64,000 bases of DNA from Cyclobacteriaceae bacterium (lineage in GTDB: Bacteria > Bacteroidota > Bacteroidia > Cytophagales > Cyclobacteriaceae), in assembly GCA_020832305.1 (NCBI GenBank), contig JAFIEV010000080.1, positions 86,215 to 150,214 of the forward strand, in the 5' to 3' direction. A program made the position numbers and the translations under genes. The notes beneath the pieces are model-generated. The model had not been told where the DNA came from. It saw only the letters and a list, made by a program, of their open reading frames with translations, and made no database searches. Of the stretch, positions 62,231 to 64,000 are shown piece after piece (the stretch's first letter is position 1; each line of letters opens with the position of its first letter).

Positions 62231-62483
62231 ATTCAAATGAACATCCCGTAGGGATGAAATCTTTGTAGAAAGATCTGATAAGCAGTATGTTGAGCCCTGT
62301 AGGGGCGACACCTTTTACACGACAACTGATACTTTAATTTATAAAAACATAGTTTCGCACCTACGGTGCTCATCCTTGTAAATGACTATTTTTCTACAAA
62401 GATGCCGCGCCTACAGCGCTTAGATGTTGCAAAGTAAAAATGTCTATAGTCCTTGTCCTCGACGAGGACTGGCAACTGCAGCC
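62231..62483 (+). repeat. R1 repeat unit, copy 1
   Basis: The unit is about 253 bases, beginning ATTCAAATGAACATCCCG. It contains 13-bp inverted arms ATCTTTGTAGAAA (62259-62271) and TTTCTACAAAGAT (62391-62403). Between them lie GCCCTGTAGGGGC and GCACCTACGGTGC, and beyond the right arm GCCTACAGCGC. The unit ends in an AGTCCT/AGGACT hairpin. It is non-coding, with further copies at 62727 and 63178. Confidence 0.85.
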
Positions 62484-62610
62484 AATCATTTACAGGAATA
62501 ATCATGCATCTATGCCCTCGTTAGAAATTGAGTCTTTGACGAAACCCCGACTCTCGGGGTGGAGGCTTTGCCGGAATCCCGATTTCGGGGCAAGGGCGAT
62601 AATCTCGCGG

Positions 62611-62658
62611 GTAATGATGTATCCCGAAAGCTATGCTTTTCGGGATTTCGGTTTCAAC
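62611..62658 (+). repeat. R2 element, copy 2
   Basis: GTAATGATGTATCCCGAAAGC followed by a loop and the complementary TTCGGGA arm. It matches copies 3 and 4 closely. Confidence 0.75.
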
Positions 62659-62726
62659 TCAATCTGCGACGAGGACTGGCAACAGCAGCTAATGTCCTTT
62701 TTTATACATCCCATAAAATGTTGTGT

Positions 62727-62982
62727 ATTCAAATGAAAATCCCGTTAGGGATGGCACCTTTGTAGAAAGATCTGATAAGCAGTATGTTGAGCCCTGTAGG
62801 GGCGACACCATTTACCTGACAGTTAAGGCTTTGATTTATAAAAAACATAGTTTCGCACCTACGGCGCTCATCCCTGTAAATGACTATTTTTCTACAAAGA
62901 TGCCGCGCCTACAGCGCTTAGATGGTGCAAAGTAAAAAATGTCTATAGTCCTTGTTTGCAACGAGGACTGGCAACAATAGCC
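62727..62982 (+). repeat. R1 repeat unit, copy 2
   Basis: It is highly similar to copies 1 and 3 over the whole 256 bases, with the same CTTTGTAGAAA / TTTCTACAAAG arms. A 70-codon open frame here is shared with copy 3 only because the DNA repeats. Confidence 0.85.
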
Positions 62983-63177
62983 ATTTATTTACCGGAATAA
63001 TCATGCATCTATGCCCTCGTTAGAAATTGAGTCTTTGACGAAACCCCGACTCTCGGGGCGGAGGCCATACCGGAATCCCGATTTCGGGGTGGGTAAAAAT
63101 GTCTATAGTCCTTGTTTGCGACGAGGACTGGCAACAGCAGCCATTCATTTACTTATACACCCCATAAACTGTTATGT

Positions 63178-63432
63178 ATTCAAATGAAAATCCCGTTAGG
63201 GATGGCACCTTTGTAGAAAAATCTGATAAGCAGTATGTTGAGCCCTGCAGGGGCGACACCTTTTACCTGACAACTAATGCTTTGATTTATAAAAAAAATA
63301 GTTTCGCACCTACGGCGCTCATCTCATCAAATGACTATTTTTCTACAAAGATGCCGCGCCTACAGCGCTTAGATGGTGCAAAGTAAAAATGTCTATAGTC
63401 CTTGTCTTCGACGAGGACTGGCAACAATAGCC
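63178..63432 (+). repeat. R1 repeat unit, copy 3
   Basis: It is highly similar to copy 2. The spacing from copy 2 is 451 bases, and 496 from copy 1 to copy 2. The differences lie mainly in the linkers, which carry CCCCGACTCTCGGGG and CCCGATTTCGGGG palindromes. Confidence 0.85.
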
Positions 63433-63527
63433 ATTTATTTACCGGAATAATTGTACATCTACGCCCTCGTTAGAAATGGAGGCTTTGCCGGAATCCCGAT
63501 TTCGGGGCAAGGGCGATAATCTCGTGG

Positions 63528-63575
63528 GTAAAGATGTATCCCGAACGCTATGCTTTTCAGGATTTCGGTTTCACC
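63528..63575 (+). repeat. R2 element, copy 3
   Basis: GTAAAGATGTATCCCGAACGC, loop, TTCAGGA arm (one base changed) and TTTCGGTTTCACC. Confidence 0.75.
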
Positions 63576-63631
63576 TCAACTTGTTGGTGGAATAATACCA
63601 ACAAGGGTGAGGAATGGTGGGTAACGCCAAA

Positions 63632-63664
63632 GACCTATAAGGATTTTTGAAAACCTTATAGGTC
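63632..63664. repeat. 11-bp hairpin GACCTATAAGG
   Basis: GACCTATAAGG (63632-63642) and CCTTATAGGTC (63654-63664) are perfect complements around an 11-base loop. It looks like a separate palindromic repeat family inserted among R1/R2 units. Confidence 0.75.
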
Positions 63665-63900
63665 GACGTAATTGAAATGGCTTTTTATTTCGCTGTGGCA
63701 GAAAGTGGTGAATGGTTAAGTCTAGGCTGGTGTCCCCACGTGACACTGTACACTTTATGTTTTATGTCGTTGATATTCAATGTATTTGCAGCGAATAAAG
63801 CACACACGGCACGCGTGCGCTAGCTGGGGCAGCCATTCAATTACCGAAATAATCGTACTTCTACGCCCTCGTTAATAAAACAAGGGCGATATTCTCGTGG

Positions 63901-63948
63901 GTAAAGATGTATCCCGAACGCTATGCTTTTCGGTATTTCGGTTTCACC
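63901..63948 (+). repeat. R2 element, copy 4
   Basis: GTAAAGATGTATCCCGAACGC, loop, TTCGGTA arm and TTTCGGTTTCACC. It joins directly to the long-period segment at 63949, without the insert seen in copy 1. Confidence 0.75.
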
Positions 63949-64000
63949 AACCACCCCCATATATAAATGCATAATACCACTCCATGATCTGACACACACA
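63949..64000 (+). repeat. Long-period repeat segment, copy 2 (runs to the window edge)
   Basis: It repeats 62078-62127 with few changes and reaches the last base, so the array probably continues outside the window. Confidence 0.75.

Larger units (their letters stand above)
61859..64000. other. Non-coding repeat-rich region next to tRNA-Gln
   Basis: More than 2.1 kb hold no convincing gene. The region is a mosaic of R1 units (three copies), R2 hairpins (four), a CGACGAGGACTGGCAAC motif (six copies, the first at 62011), GC-rich palindromes, an isolated GACCTATAAGG hairpin and a non-repeated stretch (about 63690-63830). The short open frames here follow the repeats and show no protein-like features. 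Confidence 0.8.

Noticed and set aside
61892..62736. Other short open frames in the repeat region
   Set aside because: They cross palindromes and repeat boundaries, use low-complexity stretches and have no plausible start context.
62723..62935. A 70-codon open frame repeated nearly unchanged at 63174-63386
   Set aside because: It lies entirely within R1 repeat units. Its conservation follows the DNA repeat, and the protein has no domain-like or signal features.
62231..63432. Possible CRISPR array
   Set aside because: The units are about 255 bp with irregular, similar linkers. There are no short identical repeats with unique spacers, and no cas genes.

Overview
The window looks like the chromosome of a Bacteroidota bacterium, probably a Cytophagales-type heterotroph. 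The base composition is moderately AT-rich. Many upstream regions carry the Bacteroidota promoter signature TAnnTTTG, and classical Shine-Dalgarno sites are scarce. A tmRNA encodes the tag GEENYALAA. Family content fits as well: type III glutamine synthetase, 7TMR-DISM/LytTR signalling, FucP-type sugar transporter with ROK kinase, a DUF2807 lipoprotein and Tat-exported oxidoreductases. Genus and species cannot be fixed from the sequence alone.

Layout. 1-3.2 kb: a possible sugar-utilisation operon (membrane protein, exported Gfo/Idh/MocA oxidoreductase, Na+/solute symporter). 3.5-5.6 kb: tmRNA divergent from dnaX; dnaX is split by an A10 run that looks like a programmed slippage site. 5.7-9.2 kb: exported TIM-barrel isomerase, YccF, DUF2807 lipoprotein, MscS channel and a small protein. 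9.3-16 kb, minus strand: rny, zapA, a coiled-coil partner, a possible structured RNA, pheT, a DUF1684 protein, radC and rpsT. 16.2-20.3 kb: glycerate kinase, thioredoxin-like protein, tex. 20.4-31.5 kb, minus strand: LytTR regulator with its histidine kinase, a beta-helix lipoprotein, SpmA/SpmB fusion, penicillin-acylase-family enzyme and 3-hydroxyacyl-CoA dehydrogenase. 31.8-39.2 kb: type III glutamine synthetase, sigma-54 activator, second MscS channel, U32 protein, GmhB-like phosphatase, polyprenol-phosphate mannosyltransferase. 39.4-46.9 kb: large secreted glycosidase-like protein, two Tat-exported aldo/keto reductases, HAD enzyme, rhodanese-thioredoxin lipoprotein and PIG-L deacetylase. 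47.2-54.3 kb: LCIB-type (theta) carbonic anhydrase convergent with citrate synthase, then prohibitin-like protein, ROK kinase, FucP transporter and MATE pump. 54.6-61.5 kb, plus strand: glucosaminidase and polysaccharide deacetylase, then a TPR-AAA ATPase, a TPR membrane protein, a class V aminotransferase and MogA. 61.8 kb: tRNA-Gln(CUG), followed by more than 2 kb of nested non-coding repeats that run off the right edge.

Most genes are ordinary chromosomal housekeeping and carbohydrate-use genes. The points most worth following are: (i) the dnaX A10 slip site, where the full-length tau would need a -1 shift; (ii) the nested repeat array beside tRNA-Gln; (iii) a candidate structured RNA between pheT and the zapA operon; (iv) the LCIB-family carbonic anhydrase; (v) the TPR-AAA / TPR-membrane / PLP-enzyme operon; and (vi) missing zinc ligands in three unrelated enzymes (DnaX, GmhB-like, ROK kinase). 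I saw no CRISPR array, prophage, intact transposase or rRNA gene.
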